Positions 14,945-15,112 of a DNA stretch of 15,112 nucleotides are shown here, piece after piece (within the stretch, counting starts at the first letter, position 1; every line of letters starts with the position of its first letter). The notes beneath the pieces are model-generated. The model worked only from the letters and a program-made list of their open reading frames with translations. It was not told where the DNA came from and ran no database searches. Source of the stretch: Thermoplasmatota archaeon (GTDB lineage Bacteria > Pseudomonadota > Gammaproteobacteria > Burkholderiales > Thiobacillaceae); assembly GCA_023475455.1 (NCBI GenBank), contig JAMCVR010000019.1, forward strand, positions 1-15,112, read 5' to 3'. Made by a program: the position numbers and the translations under genes.

Positions 14945-15112
14945 ATGAGCGAGCACAACAAGTTCCTCCTTTACACCGCGCCGGGCGGAAAGCGTTTTCC
15001 GAGGTCGCGGTCGGCGAAGAAAACGCGGCTCACGCAGCCCGCTCGTAGAGAACTGCCTCCTCGATTTCGCGCTCGCTCAGATCGTAGTCGTCGGCCAGAT
15101 CGGCAGCCGTTT
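14945..15112 (+). pseudogene. first 15 codons of a RhuM-like protein, then repeat DNA
   Basis: ATG 14945, with GGGAAGG about 9 bases upstream, opens MSEHNKFLLYTAPGG, which resembles the start of RhuM-family proteins (COG3943, linked to virulence and phage/defence loci). After 14985 the DNA becomes an exact copy of the vapC/vapB junction, so the frame continues only by chance (open to the window end) and the RhuM body is missing. Either the gene is truly interrupted or the contig is misjoined here. Confidence 0.45.
14986..15112 (+). repeat. 127-bp exact direct repeat, copy 2, reaching the window end
   Basis: Same bases and orientation as 13912-14038. The match stops only because the window stops. 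The length equals a common largest k-mer (127) of short-read assemblers, so this copy may be a graph overlap rather than a real second copy. Confidence 0.97.

Noticed and set aside
1..15112. CRISPR array, tRNA, rRNA, transposase or integrase
   Set aside because: No regularly spaced repeats, no cloverleaf or rRNA-like stretch, and no recombinase-type protein in any frame.

Overview
The window reads as GC-rich chromosomal DNA from a proteobacterium, most likely a betaproteobacterium. The basis is the gene order rhodanese - glutaredoxin - thioredoxin 2 - secB - SH3 protein - gpsA, which extends the yibN-grxC-secB-gpsA order known from E. coli and relatives, together with the proteins' general character. 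A narrower taxon cannot be fixed from the sequence alone. The odd length and a 127-base exact repeat at the right end suggest the window is a whole contig that ends at an assembly-graph branch.

Bases 1-7351 are a dense, all-plus-strand housekeeping block. It starts inside a periplasmic adaptor (MFP) gene, followed by a complete RND efflux pump, a small DUF2892 membrane protein, a membrane-anchored rhodanese, a class I glutaredoxin, a zinc-finger thioredoxin (TrxC type), SecB, an exported SH3-domain protein and GpsA. Many of these genes overlap by 4 bases (ATGA) or lie a few bases apart. A hairpin followed by T residues sits just before secB. The genes combine envelope efflux, thiol-redox housekeeping, export chaperoning and phospholipid precursor synthesis.

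Bases 7352-15112 are an accessory, defence-type region. A short gene-poor boundary (7352-7586) leads into a type I restriction-modification locus: hsdM (broken by a 1-base frameshift), a DUF1016/YhcG-type PDDEXK nuclease gene in the position between M and S, and hsdS (broken by a 1-base shift in a run of seven G). No hsdR is present. Then come a small SocA/Panacea-like protein whose reading frame continues that of hsdS past its stop, an unnamed protein with a HEPN-like RxxRNxxHP motif, and an AlbA_2 (Schlafen-type) gene cut off after about 109 codons. The AlbA_2 gene is joined to the last 28 codons of a second hsdS. A third, degenerate hsdS-like tail lies between the SocA-like and HEPN-like genes. 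So hsdS 3' ends recur at 11.5, 12.2 and 13.4 kb, each closing an accessory gene or pair. I take this as the most interesting feature of the window: it suggests that cargo genes are shuffled using hsdS ends.

On the minus strand a VapBC45-type toxin-antitoxin pair (13540-14639) follows. The last 300 bases hold the first codons of what look like a Fic-family gene and a RhuM-family gene, the latter interrupted by the 127-base repeat of the vapC/vapB junction. The right half therefore looks like a worn defence island in which several genes are broken. Whether the two single-base shifts in hsdM and hsdS are real or sequencing errors cannot be decided here.
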